This document shows, piece by piece, positions 41,401-48,841 of a DNA stretch of 64,000 nt. This DNA comes from an uncultured Anaerolineaceae bacterium (GTDB taxonomy: Bacteria; Chloroflexota; Anaerolineae; Anaerolineales; Anaerolineaceae), in the NCBI GenBank assembly GCA_937897615.1, contig CALCNO010000201.1, forward strand, positions 262,564-326,563. Reading direction: 5' to 3'. Made by a program: the position numbers and the translations under genes. Position 1 is the first letter of the stretch. Each line of letters begins with the position of its first letter. A model generated the notes under the pieces. It had not been told where the DNA came from. It did not search any database and saw only the letters and a program-made list of their open reading frames with translations.

Positions 41401-43801
41401 CAATGTCCAGTTTGCCGAGTGCCGCCGAGGTCCACGCGAACCACGTCTGCACGCGGTTCCACCAGGTCTTTGAGAGGTCGGCACCGCTTTCGCGGATGCG
41501 ATTGAGCAGAGAGTAGGCCTGGTCAACCAACCCCTTTTGCAGCAGCAATTCTGCCTTAATGCACTGGCTGCGGTCGTTCTTCTCTTGCCCTGCCAGTGGG
41601 GCAACCGCGATCAGGCTTAGCATCTCGTCAAGATCTGATTCCTGAACCTGCTTGACGTTCTTGGTGAAGCGCGGGTCAAGGCCGGCCACCGCATCTGCAT
41701 AGACCAGTGCCCAATCAGGATTTTCCCTGACCTTATTCACAACCGATTTCAGGATTTTGCCGGCCTTTTGATGGTCGCCGCAGCGCAGCATCAGGTCAGC
41801 GTATTCATAGGCGATTTCCGGTTCATCGGGGTGCTCTTCGTAAATCGTTGTAACATATTCATCAAGGTCATGGTGCTTGAGTTGTTTTATGGCCTTCAAC
41901 ATCATCAGGTCAGAACGGGTATCGGCTGTATCCGTGCGCATCTCCTGCAACAGGGGCAAAGCGTCAGCCGCAAGCCCTTGCTTCATCAGCATATCAGCCA
42001 GGGCCAGCCGCACCTCGCGATTACCCGGCAATGCAATCAATCCTTTTTTGAGTGCCTCAACCGCCGCCCCCGGCTCTCCTTCAGAGGCGTGAACCTCAGC
42101 CAGCAAAATCCAGGGGGAAGGATTGGTTGCGGTAACCTCAGAAGCCTTGCTCAACACTTCCTTTGCCTTTTGAGAATTCCCTTCGGACAAGTGAACTTTC
42201 CCCAGGGCGCACAGAGCGTCCACATTCTCCGGGGCATGCGTCAACTCGTCTTCCAGGATGCGGTGAGCAACCGCCAGTTTGCCGGCTTTTGCAGCTATCT
42301 CCGCGTGGTGAATACGATCCTGGCCGGTGGCATCCGCTTTTTTAAGCAGGATTTCAGAGGCCGCAAATGCTTCCTTCACTCTCTCAAGCTGCAGATTGCA
42401 CGCCACCAGATCACGGATTTCTTCTGTTGTGGGAACGCCGCAAAAAACCTGTTCCTCCAAAAGCCCAACGGCCTCCTCAAGTTTCCCAGATGCCTTTTTG
42501 ATCTTTGTGGCGGTTCGTAAAGCATTGAAATCTGCCGGGTTTTCCTTGAGCAGGCGATTGACGATCCTTTCCGCGGGTTCCAGTGCGCCAACCTCAACGA
42601 GTTCTTCAGCCACTGATGAAACATTCCAGAAAGGGTCAAATCTCGGTCGTTTCTCAAATACTTCGTTGACAAACCCCTCTGGGCTTTTTTGATAAGCCTG
42701 CACAAGTGAATCCAGCGCATTCCCAGAGCCACCAAATTCTTTTGCGTGTTTCTCAAGATTAATCCCGGACTGGCCATTTATGCCGTCTGCTGCGGCAGTA
42801 TCTTCGAGAAATGAAAGCTGCGGGTTTTCTGATGCTGTTTCCGCTGTGTCGGGTTGGGTTTGGTCACTGCGATTACCTGCAAGGATTTTTCTTTGCTCTT
42901 CAATGCCTGCCTGTGCAGCCTTGAGCATTTCCTCGCTTTTGGCAAGCAGTTTTTCCTCAAACTCCTCGTTCCCAGCAATGTGGGATAACATTGCCAAAGA
43001 CTGATTGAAAGGGACAGCATTAAGTGCCTCAAAGGGCCGTTCCCAGTACGCGTCAACCGATTTTGCGGAAACATCCACTCCTTCGAAGTTCTGGACAAGC
43101 CTCTTCGCCAGAAGTACGGCCAATTGGCTTTCGCCCAATTCCATAAAACGGCGCAGGATGGCTAACTGATCGTGAATGCTCATGCCCTGCAGTACCAGAA
43201 AAGCCAAATCCTGGCGCACATCATCGGGTTGAGCCAACAGCATCAACGCGGGGACAAATAAACTCTTCAGCAGCGCCTCGCCCCTGGCTTCGCTGAAAGA
43301 GGCATATAAATCCTCCAGGTCATTGGCCAGGTTTTCCAGGATGCCAAAAGAGGTTTTCCACCTGCTCACAAAAGCGTTCTGGTCTTTTCCTCGGAATTTT
43401 GCGGAAACCTCCGCAAGTACATTCTCCCAATGGTCGCTGATCTTGCGTTTTTCCAACAGCACCAGCGCAATTCGTGCCGCCTGCAGGAAATCCAGCGGTT
43501 CACCATCCTCCTGCAAGAAAAGTTGATACTCGTTCATGCATTCTTCAAGGAATGCCGTCTCAAGCTTGCAATTGGGATACCCTGCCCGGAGCAACTCCGG
43601 ATTCAGGCAAAATAAAGCAAAATTCCCAGGGTTCACACTTCCGCCTGGGAGGAGTTGTTCAAATTGACTGCGCGCTTCTTCATCAAAAGCATCCCAGGCT
43701 TTCCAGATGCGGGGATCAAAGCGCATGGAGCGATATCCCGGTTGAACCTTGCCTTCAATTTCTGGCCGGGATAAAAGAGAATATTTGGCTGTACCAGTCA
43801 T
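38495..43801 (-). CDS. Giant tetratricopeptide-repeat protein
   Basis: A 1768-residue cytosolic protein without a signal peptide. After a ~330-residue helical N-terminal region, an acidic, Gln-rich stretch leads into long arrays of helical repeats covering the rest. The clearest TPR units are near the C-terminus, for example GQLDQAIHSFSQVVNLEPEN, ETAKAVEMLKKVIEIDPARV and YKLAEEMLKKAVELEPRNV. Such solenoids bind proteins. It follows the small membrane protein gene by 25 bases and is coupled to the peptidase, suggesting a scaffold or sensor that controls it. No enzymatic domain was found. GAAGGGATG lies just upstream of the ATG. Confidence 0.85.
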   Translation of the reverse strand: MTGTAKYSLLSRPEIEGKVQPGYRSMRFDPRIWKAWDAFDEEARSQFEQLLPGGSVNPGNFALFCLNPELLRAGYPNCKLETAFLEECMNEYQLFLQEDGEPLDFLQAARIALVLLEKRKISDHWENVLAEVSAKFRGKDQNAFVSRWKTSFGILENLANDLEDLYASFSEARGEALLKSLFVPALMLLAQPDDVRQDLAFLVLQGMSIHDQLAILRRFMELGESQLAVLLAKRLVQNFEGVDVSAKSVDAYWERPFEALNAVPFNQSLAMLSHIAGNEEFEEKLLAKSEEMLKAAQAGIEEQRKILAGNRSDQTQPDTAETASENPQLSFLEDTAAADGINGQSGINLEKHAKEFGGSGNALDSLVQAYQKSPEGFVNEVFEKRPRFDPFWNVSSVAEELVEVGALEPAERIVNRLLKENPADFNALRTATKIKKASGKLEEAVGLLEEQVFCGVPTTEEIRDLVACNLQLERVKEAFAASEILLKKADATGQDRIHHAEIAAKAGKLAVAHRILEDELTHAPENVDALCALGKVHLSEGNSQKAKEVLSKASEVTATNPSPWILLAEVHASEGEPGAAVEALKKGLIALPGNREVRLALADMLMKQGLAADALPLLQEMRTDTADTRSDLMMLKAIKQLKHHDLDEYVTTIYEEHPDEPEIAYEYADLMLRCGDHQKAGKILKSVVNKVRENPDWALVYADAVAGLDPRFTKNVKQVQESDLDEMLSLIAVAPLAGQEKNDRSQCIKAELLLQKGLVDQAYSLLNRIRESGADLSKTWWNRVQTWFAWTSAALGKLDIALATIRDVVNDDPSLLGAQQVLAEIQAFSEDTQEAINQAQYVLEMAPDLSENLLWVGEFFSNLGETEKAIQVLSDGAKLAPEDLRFDLALAQLYTRLDAGEEKTALVESLKQRLGDITDPKLLFEVSKTFEDDDDLQLIGTILRNAYEGEPSLQNALTLAGFEVRAQNYGKALDVLNSAEVNFPADRLLKCCKADVLAKTAQYEEALATLTGIEEANLEFGVVPANGFIPKTWQMLKRSANPVKELNAQFAFASGQPEKSLGLSAEVLQGDPGNLYARLVAIESARAIVDEKKVEELLNAEMPALGDEWVSLLAAEKLETLLDRNEIDVCWEKYNQLAENVRQSPLIQLVESNLLFVEGNIAEAESLFAKSMNVLAAGDDDVQKVENVIARRLMIKAAAKTWRWNEALKWSEESAKFLPWNQMLVGLFLTVLAEALGKIDLSRVLKLDAHSPAQSPVVAKAGENLQWIKQNLMADEEQKQWLRRAELMLAPDQQHIREFAVNKPSAEDAAVLMRALAHIGQGETAQKIGKRFADDAGVLLQTGLLDWDADPQAAIAGAEKLVALNANNPVALAMRGMLYGKLEKTQAALTDIESALQLWPNELQWHQLASEWWTSLGNDQKAIQHLELVKDANPADVETGIKLAKSYFSKKEYAASIELLSQIAQKDPNRYEAWETLTDAQLAAGLVNEALDSAEKASQINPFSVKPYLIRAQIDLDNGLVEKAYEQIKQADEQVKDNGDVKVFLARVLQAKGEKAAALAELENATHCDSLSPRTILEVINLIREINGTASARNLIEYFTRKMPENTELLSLLAQSQLENGDAHAAEVTARRVLKLKPDSAAMLQFLGKQQLAKGQLDQAIHSFSQVVNLEPENVEAYFSLSSAFNQQRETAKAVEMLKKVIEIDPARVAAYTELAEIYKEAKNYKLAEEMLKKAVELEPRNVAVKRQLGALLALNLVHQSQEVSSQL

Positions 43802-43826
43802 TTTGACATCCCTTCAAACTGCAAAG

Positions 43827-44150
43827 CTAACGGATCTGGAGAACTAACCCATAGGCTGCCGCAAGAAGAATAAAGCCGATCATCACCAGGAAGATCCCTA
43901 CGCCCGCGGTCGTTTTCACCATCTGGTTCAGGGCTTCGATCAGGGTTCGAGCATTCCCTACCAGGCCGGCAACATCATCCGTAATCCCCTTTTGGGCCAG
44001 TTTTGTGGTCTGATCAGCAATGGTCTGCAAATCCTTGCCCATCAGTTTTTTCACCAGCGTAAAAACTCCAAAACCCAAAATAAGAATGCCGGCAACCACA
44101 AGAACAATCGCCAGAGAAAGAAGGAAGTCGTTAACAGTCATGGAAAACAT
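43827..44150 (-). CDS. Small two-helix membrane protein
   Basis: About 107 residues. TM1 (about 8-33, rich in L/I/V/G), a charged central segment (KKLMGKDLQTIADQTTKLAQ and a helical amphipathic stretch) and TM2 near the C-terminus (GIFLVMIGFILLAAAYGLVL) are visible. The topology probably places the central segment in the cytoplasm or periplasm as one loop. The start is uncertain: ATG 44150 has GGAGGG at the right distance; ATGs at 44153 and 44141 and a TTG at 44162 are alternatives. It is the first gene behind the sigma-54 promoter. It could anchor the TPR/peptidase complex to the membrane; that is inference. Family not recognised. Confidence 0.7.
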   Translation of the reverse strand: MFSMTVNDFLLSLAIVLVVAGILILGFGVFTLVKKLMGKDLQTIADQTTKLAQKGITDDVAGLVGNARTLIEALNQMVKTTAGVGIFLVMIGFILLAAAYGLVLQIR

Positions 44151-44183
44151 CATGCCCTCCAAATAAAGAATCTAGAGGGCATG

Positions 44184-44200
44184 ATGCAATTTACGTGCCA
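44184..44200 (-). promoter_or_regulatory. Sigma-54 (-24/-12) promoter of the TPR-peptidase unit
   Basis: Reading leftward: TGGCACG-TAAA-TTGCAT. The GG and GC dinucleotides are 12 bases apart, matching the consensus TGGCACG-N4-TTGCW exactly. The predicted start is near 44174. It lies in the 44-base gap between the activator gene and the small membrane protein gene. Confidence 0.88.
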
Positions 44201-44206
44201 GTTATT

Positions 44207-45382
44207 TTACTTATCAAAGTCCACAATATCGCGCGGAAGGTCTCCCAATTGGATCGTTTCGCCATCGCAGAAGATAACCGCTCGCTCGATGGCATTGGCC
44301 AATTCTCGGATGTTGCCCGGCCAGTTGTACTTCTTCATGGCCTCCATAGCCTGGTCAGACACGCCGGTGATGTTAAGTCCCTGCTTGCCATTGTAAAGGC
44401 GGATGAAATGGCCCACAAATTCCGGCAAATCCACAATGCGCTCGCGCAGGGGTGGAATCTCAAACTCGATCTTCTTCAGCCGGTAATACAGGTCGCGGCG
44501 GAAGCTGCCATCCTCCAGCATGGCCTTAAAATCCCGATTGGATGCAACGATCACCTGAATATCCACTTTGATCAGGGCAGTGCCACCCACCCGCAAAAAG
44601 GAGTGGTTCTCAATTGCCCGCAGCAATTTTGCCTGGATGTCCAGCGGCATCGAAGAAATCTCATCCAGGAAGAGTACCCCGCCATCGGCAACCTCGAACA
44701 GCCCCAGCTTCTTGCGCGTGGCATCGGTGAAAGCCCCGGCCTCATGCCCAAATAATTCAGATTCAAGCATGGAGGGCTGGATAGCAGCGCAATTGATGGG
44801 AACAAATGGCTTGTTGGCACGAGGTCCTTTTGAATGGATGTACTGCGCCAGCACGTCTTTACCGGTACCATTCTCGCCCGTGATCATCACCGAAACCTGG
44901 GCTTCGGCGGCCTTGAGAGCTTGTTCCATAATGGTGTTCATGAGCGGTGTATCGCCAACCACAAAACTGACGCGCTTGATCTGCTGCTCGTGATACAACG
45001 CCAACTCGCGCCGCATCTGCACCACTTCGCAGGCTTTTTGTAGCGACTTTTCCAGCTCAGTAAAATCAACCGGCTTGGTCAAAAAGTCCGCAGCACCATT
45101 TTTCATGGCATCTACGGCGGTCTCAATATCCTTATATGCCGTTACCACAATCACCGGGGGGCGCACCGGCAACGCGCCGATCTCGTAAAGCAAGGTTGGC
45201 CCGTAGCCATCCGGCAATCCCACATCCAACAAAATTACATCCCCCAGCCCTTTCAGCACGTTTTCTCGCGCTTCCGCCAGAGTCCCCGCCTCATGCAGTT
45301 CGTACCCTTTGCCCTGCAGGAATTGCCCAATATGTTGGCGTGCATTGACTTCATCATCAACGATCAAAACAGATATGCTCAT
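44207..45382 (-). CDS. Sigma-54-dependent response regulator lacking a DNA-binding domain
   Basis: A 391-residue NtrC-type protein. The receiver domain (1-120) has acidic pocket D9/D10, phosphoacceptor D53 in LLDVGLPDG and K103. The AAA+ domain (about 138-370) has Walker A GENGTGKD at 169-176, the sigma-54-contact loop GAFTDA at 216-221 (GAFTGA in most relatives), Walker B GGVLFLDEISSMP, and the arginine finger region FRRDLYYRL. The protein ends at IQLGDLPRDIVDFDK with no Fis-type helix-turn-helix, as in a few activators that work from solution. It starts 3 bases after the kinase gene and is its evident partner. Confidence 0.92.
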   Translation of the reverse strand: MSISVLIVDDEVNARQHIGQFLQGKGYELHEAGTLAEARENVLKGLGDVILLDVGLPDGYGPTLLYEIGALPVRPPVIVVTAYKDIETAVDAMKNGAADFLTKPVDFTELEKSLQKACEVVQMRRELALYHEQQIKRVSFVVGDTPLMNTIMEQALKAAEAQVSVMITGENGTGKDVLAQYIHSKGPRANKPFVPINCAAIQPSMLESELFGHEAGAFTDATRKKLGLFEVADGGVLFLDEISSMPLDIQAKLLRAIENHSFLRVGGTALIKVDIQVIVASNRDFKAMLEDGSFRRDLYYRLKKIEFEIPPLRERIVDLPEFVGHFIRLYNGKQGLNITGVSDQAMEAMKKYNWPGNIRELANAIERAVIFCDGETIQLGDLPRDIVDFDK

Positions 45383-45385
45383 CCG

Positions 45386-47326
45386 CTACTCTCCATTGTC
45401 TGCAGGCAATCTTACCGTAAAAACTGTTCCACCGGTAAAAGAATCCACACTGATGCTCCCCTTGTGGGAAGCAATGACCTCTTTGGTGATTGCCAACCCC
45501 AATCCGGTACCCTTTTCGCGCGTGGTGACAAAAGGCTCAAAGATATGCACTTTGACATCTTCGGGGATTCCCGGCCCGGTATCGGATACATGAATCACCA
45601 CAAAACGATGGCCGGGGATGCTGGCATCCACTTCTCCTTTTACCGCCAAAGTGCCACCGGTCTCGCTCATCGCATCCACCGCGTTAGTGATAAGGTTGGA
45701 AAAAACGCGATCCATCGACCTCGAATCGGCCCGGATCGCCGGCATCCCTGCCTCAAAGTTCGTTACCGGGGTAATGCCCACCTTTGAAAAACGCGGGCGC
45801 CAGCGGTCCACCATTCTTTGCAGGAAAAAGGAAAGGTCAATTTCACTGTACTCTTCGCCACCCGGCCGGGCGTACGCCAGGAAAGACTCCAGCAAATGGG
45901 TCAAGCGAAAACAATCGTTGAGCACCTTGGAAATGGTTTCCTGCTTGGAATCTTCCTGCGGCAACTGGCTGGCAATCAGTTGGATGCCTGCCGTGATCGA
46001 ATTCTGCATGTTCTTGGCATCGTGCGCAATGGCAGCTGTGTAATCACCGATGACTGCCCGATGTTCAAGGTGTTTTGCCAATGCCTTACTCTGTTCATTC
46101 TCGCTGATGTCCATAATCAGGATTTCCACACCGGTAACCTGCCCATCGCGCACCACGGGAATGGTTCTAATCTGTGCCGGAAAGGCTTGCCCGTTACGCC
46201 GATTAAGCGAGGCTTTGCCAATATCCGGGGTGAGCACACCTTTCCGAGCATCATCCAGAGAGGCCATCAGGCGCTCAGCACCGATGAGAATATTCTCTAC
46301 CGACTGGCCCTTGATCTCGGCCTCGGCATAACCCAGCATCCATTCTGCCGCCGGGTTCACCTGAACGATGCGCAGATCAGGTGATAAGACCACCATGCCT
46401 TCCTGCATGTTCTCCGTGACCGAATCGAGCGCGGCCAAAGCATATTGCTGAAACGCCAGACGCTGATCGAGGTTTCGCTGCAACAGGGCTTGCTGCAGAA
46501 AAATCGTCACCAGTGAACTGATCAACCGCAAGGCATTCAAATTCAATTCAAATGGGATTGCACCCTTTCCGCTGGCAATGAGCAGGCCGATCTTGGCGCC
46601 CTCCTCGGTCAAAACCGATGTCGCCAGGTAATCCACCTCATTGCTTTTGGCAAACCGCTGAATATCGGTGATCACGCGCTGCCCCGGCTCCCAAAGGCTG
46701 GTTTCGGTGAGGCGAATGAGATCGGTTGAAGGCAGTGTGAACGGAAACTGGCAAAGCGAACCCGACTGGGAGCGCAAAGCCAGGTGAGGGCTGGAAGCCT
46801 CAGCCTGATAGAGACAGACAACGTCCACGTTCAGAATGCGGCGGGTAATCTCAGTGATCTTCGTGACAGCATTATGGTAATCCTCAAAATCCACGCCGCA
46901 AACCAGGCGTGTCAACTCCTCATAGATCATGTCAATTGGATAGCCCTTTTTACTATCCACTTCTTTTTTGAGGATCAGTTTTATCAGCAGCCAGTGGGTA
47001 TCGGGGTCGAAATAATTAAACTTTGCCTGAAATTCTCCACGTTTGCCCTCCCGGTTTAAGGCCGCAATCGTGCTGCTTGAACCGGAAGTGATTGTGGCCG
47101 TTTCCAGTGTTGGAAAAAGTGCGGCCACTTCTTTGTTTGCCAGTTCCGCGCTGGCAAAGCCGGTCAATTTCATCATACGGCTGTTGATGAAGAGGATTTT
47201 GCCAGACTTAATGTCAATCAAAGCACAGGGGTCATCATCCAGGTTGATCAAAGCAAAAATCTCCGGCAGCCCAGGTTCTCTTTTCCGGAGTAAGGAGGAG
47301 GTCAATTGTGATGAAAAAGATTTCAT
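45386..47326 (-). CDS. Soluble PAS-GAF-PAS sensor histidine kinase (NtrB-like)
   Basis: A 646-residue protein with no transmembrane segment. The domain order is PAS (about 20-110), a GAF-like sensor (about 150-310), PAS (about 318-420) with RIVQVNPAAEWMLGY, the HisKA H-box with His435 in AIAHDAKNMQNSI, and HATPase with N-box NLITNAVDAM, G1 DTGPGIPE and G2 GTGLGLAITKE. The HDAKN form of the H-box differs from the common HEIKNPL. It probably senses a small molecule or redox state in the cytosol and phosphorylates D53 of the next gene's product. Its ATG overlaps the rpoN stop (ATGA). Confidence 0.92.
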   Translation of the reverse strand: MKSFSSQLTSSLLRKREPGLPEIFALINLDDDPCALIDIKSGKILFINSRMMKLTGFASAELANKEVAALFPTLETATITSGSSSTIAALNREGKRGEFQAKFNYFDPDTHWLLIKLILKKEVDSKKGYPIDMIYEELTRLVCGVDFEDYHNAVTKITEITRRILNVDVVCLYQAEASSPHLALRSQSGSLCQFPFTLPSTDLIRLTETSLWEPGQRVITDIQRFAKSNEVDYLATSVLTEEGAKIGLLIASGKGAIPFELNLNALRLISSLVTIFLQQALLQRNLDQRLAFQQYALAALDSVTENMQEGMVVLSPDLRIVQVNPAAEWMLGYAEAEIKGQSVENILIGAERLMASLDDARKGVLTPDIGKASLNRRNGQAFPAQIRTIPVVRDGQVTGVEILIMDISENEQSKALAKHLEHRAVIGDYTAAIAHDAKNMQNSITAGIQLIASQLPQEDSKQETISKVLNDCFRLTHLLESFLAYARPGGEEYSEIDLSFFLQRMVDRWRPRFSKVGITPVTNFEAGMPAIRADSRSMDRVFSNLITNAVDAMSETGGTLAVKGEVDASIPGHRFVVIHVSDTGPGIPEDVKVHIFEPFVTTREKGTGLGLAITKEVIASHKGSISVDSFTGGTVFTVRLPADNGE

Positions 47327-48741
47327 GTCCCTCGCGTCATTGCTTTCCTCAAATGGGCCGGCAAGATGCCTTCAATCGAACGGTACTTGGCAACCGTGCG
47401 CCGGGCAACGTCATAGCCGCGTTTTGCCAGCAACTCCACCAGGTCAGAGTCGCTTAACGGAGCTTTCTCGCTTTGCACAATATCCTTTAACTCACTGCGG
47501 ATGTTCATGCTGCGGTCGAAAAAGGTAGCCAGCGGCACAATGCGCTTGTTGGGCAGCTGCACTGCCTTGTTGGCCACCGCACGCGAGATGGTTGATTCGT
47601 GGACTTCCAACTCCCGTGAAATCTGTGCCCGTGTTACCGGCCGCAGGTACTTCTCGCCCTTCAGGATGTACTCACGCTGCAACGTCACAACTTTAGCCAC
47701 CAGTCTTTCCATTGTGTGATTGCGCTGCTGCAGGCACTTTACAAACAGAGAAGCTTTCTCAAGGTCACCTTTGAGATCGGGCTTAGATTCCTCGCTTGCC
47801 TGCTTGACGGCCTGCTTGAAAAGCGGGTTTACCTGCAAAGTTCCGCTCATTGGCAGCACAATCTCCACCACCAGTGCTTTGGAAGGGTCATCGTTGAGAT
47901 AATTGATGATGATATCCGGTTGGTGGTAAACGTCCGTTCCATCTTTCACGGGTTCGCGCACGTCACCCCAATGAGAGCGCGCCGGGAAAGGGTTGAGGTT
48001 TTCGCCGATGAACTTGGCGGCAGCCGTCACCTGTTTTACCGTACCGCCAAGTTTGTGCGCCAGTTCAGAATACTGGTGATGGCTTAATTCATTCATCCCT
48101 TCGCGGATTGCCTGCTCCGCAATAGCCGGAATCTCCCTGGTTTCCGCCAGCACTTCCAACTGCACCAGTAAGGCCTCCTGGGTGGTGTTGGAGCCAACAC
48201 CGATCGGGTCGGCATGCTGAATCAGGTGCTTGACCTTTTCCACCTCTGAAGGCAAGAGATGGGTGTAACGAGCCACCTCCAGCACGGTTGTGGTCAACAG
48301 CCCATCTTCATCCAGGTGTGTCAGCAGATAGGCTGCGGTTGCCCGCTGGCGCGGGTCCAGGTCCGGGGCAATTTGCTTGAGCACGTATGCCGGCAAATCT
48401 TCCACATCCGGGGCAAAGGGTTCACTCTCAATGCCAGGATCGATGTAATCCTTTTTCGGGTAAAAATCATCGCGCGGCGAAAGAAACACCACCGGCTCAA
48501 TCGACTCTGGGCTTTTGGGCAGGCTGCAAACCGGGCATTTACCGTGTTCCGGCAAGACCCGATGGCACATGGGGCAGCGGCGTTCCTCCAGCATTTCCAG
48601 TGCAGGGTTGGAGGCCAGGGCAGAATCAATCTCCTGGCGCAATTCCTCTGACGGCATGTTCAACAGGTTCATCGTCTGCGCCAGGTGCGCAGTGGTTGCC
48701 GGCTTGGTGCCCTGATATTGTCTTTGCTGTCCTCGTAACAT
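47323..48741 (-). CDS. rpoN: RNA polymerase sigma-54 factor with inserted zinc ribbon
   Basis: A 472-residue sigma-54. Region I is Gln/Leu-rich, with HLAQTMNLLNMPSEELRQEI and NPALEMLEE. Directly after it comes an unusual CxxC-x9-CxxC zinc ribbon (C56, C59, C69, C72). The core-binding domain follows. The DNA-binding part includes STISRAVANKAVQLPN (the -12-contacting helix-turn-helix) and the RpoN box ARRTVAKYRS near the C-terminus (consensus ARRTVAKYRE). I placed the start at ATG 48741 because upstream codons lie over the predicted sigma-70 transcript start; an upstream GTG/ATG frame exists. It leads the unit rpoN-kinase-activator. Confidence 0.94.
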   Translation of the reverse strand: MLRGQQRQYQGTKPATTAHLAQTMNLLNMPSEELRQEIDSALASNPALEMLEERRCPMCHRVLPEHGKCPVCSLPKSPESIEPVVFLSPRDDFYPKKDYIDPGIESEPFAPDVEDLPAYVLKQIAPDLDPRQRATAAYLLTHLDEDGLLTTTVLEVARYTHLLPSEVEKVKHLIQHADPIGVGSNTTQEALLVQLEVLAETREIPAIAEQAIREGMNELSHHQYSELAHKLGGTVKQVTAAAKFIGENLNPFPARSHWGDVREPVKDGTDVYHQPDIIINYLNDDPSKALVVEIVLPMSGTLQVNPLFKQAVKQASEESKPDLKGDLEKASLFVKCLQQRNHTMERLVAKVVTLQREYILKGEKYLRPVTRAQISRELEVHESTISRAVANKAVQLPNKRIVPLATFFDRSMNIRSELKDIVQSEKAPLSDSDLVELLAKRGYDVARRTVAKYRSIEGILPAHLRKAMTRGT

Positions 48742-48766
48742 GGTAACCCCATTCCTGTTCAGAAAA

Positions 48767-48806
48767 AGTATAGCGTATTTCTGCCTGAGATGCAAGAACT
48801 ATGCCA
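48767..48806 (-). promoter_or_regulatory. Overlapping sigma-54 and sigma-70 promoters of rpoN
   Basis: Reading leftward, TGGCATA-GTTC-TTGCAT (48806-48790) fits the sigma-54 consensus with GG-GC spacing of 12. The same TTGCAT (48795-48790) is followed after 17 bases by TATACT (48772-48767), a sigma-70-type arrangement. Either or both could be used; use of both would allow basal and autoactivated expression. Confidence 0.7.
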
Positions 48807-48823
48807 CGCCATTTTTGCCCAAA

Positions 48824-48832
48824 TGGTAGAAT
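48824..48832 (+). promoter_or_regulatory. Extended -10 element for trmFO
   Basis: TGG-TAGAAT is an extended -10 box with no evident -35. The predicted start falls within a few bases of the trmFO ATG, so the mRNA would be leaderless or nearly so. Confidence 0.5.
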
Positions 48833-48841
48833 ACTTCACAA

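Noticed and set aside
44160..44206. Extra C-terminal helix-turn-helix of the activator hidden by a frameshift
   Set aside because: The 44-base gap after its stop is too short for a Fis-type domain and holds the sigma-54 promoter instead.
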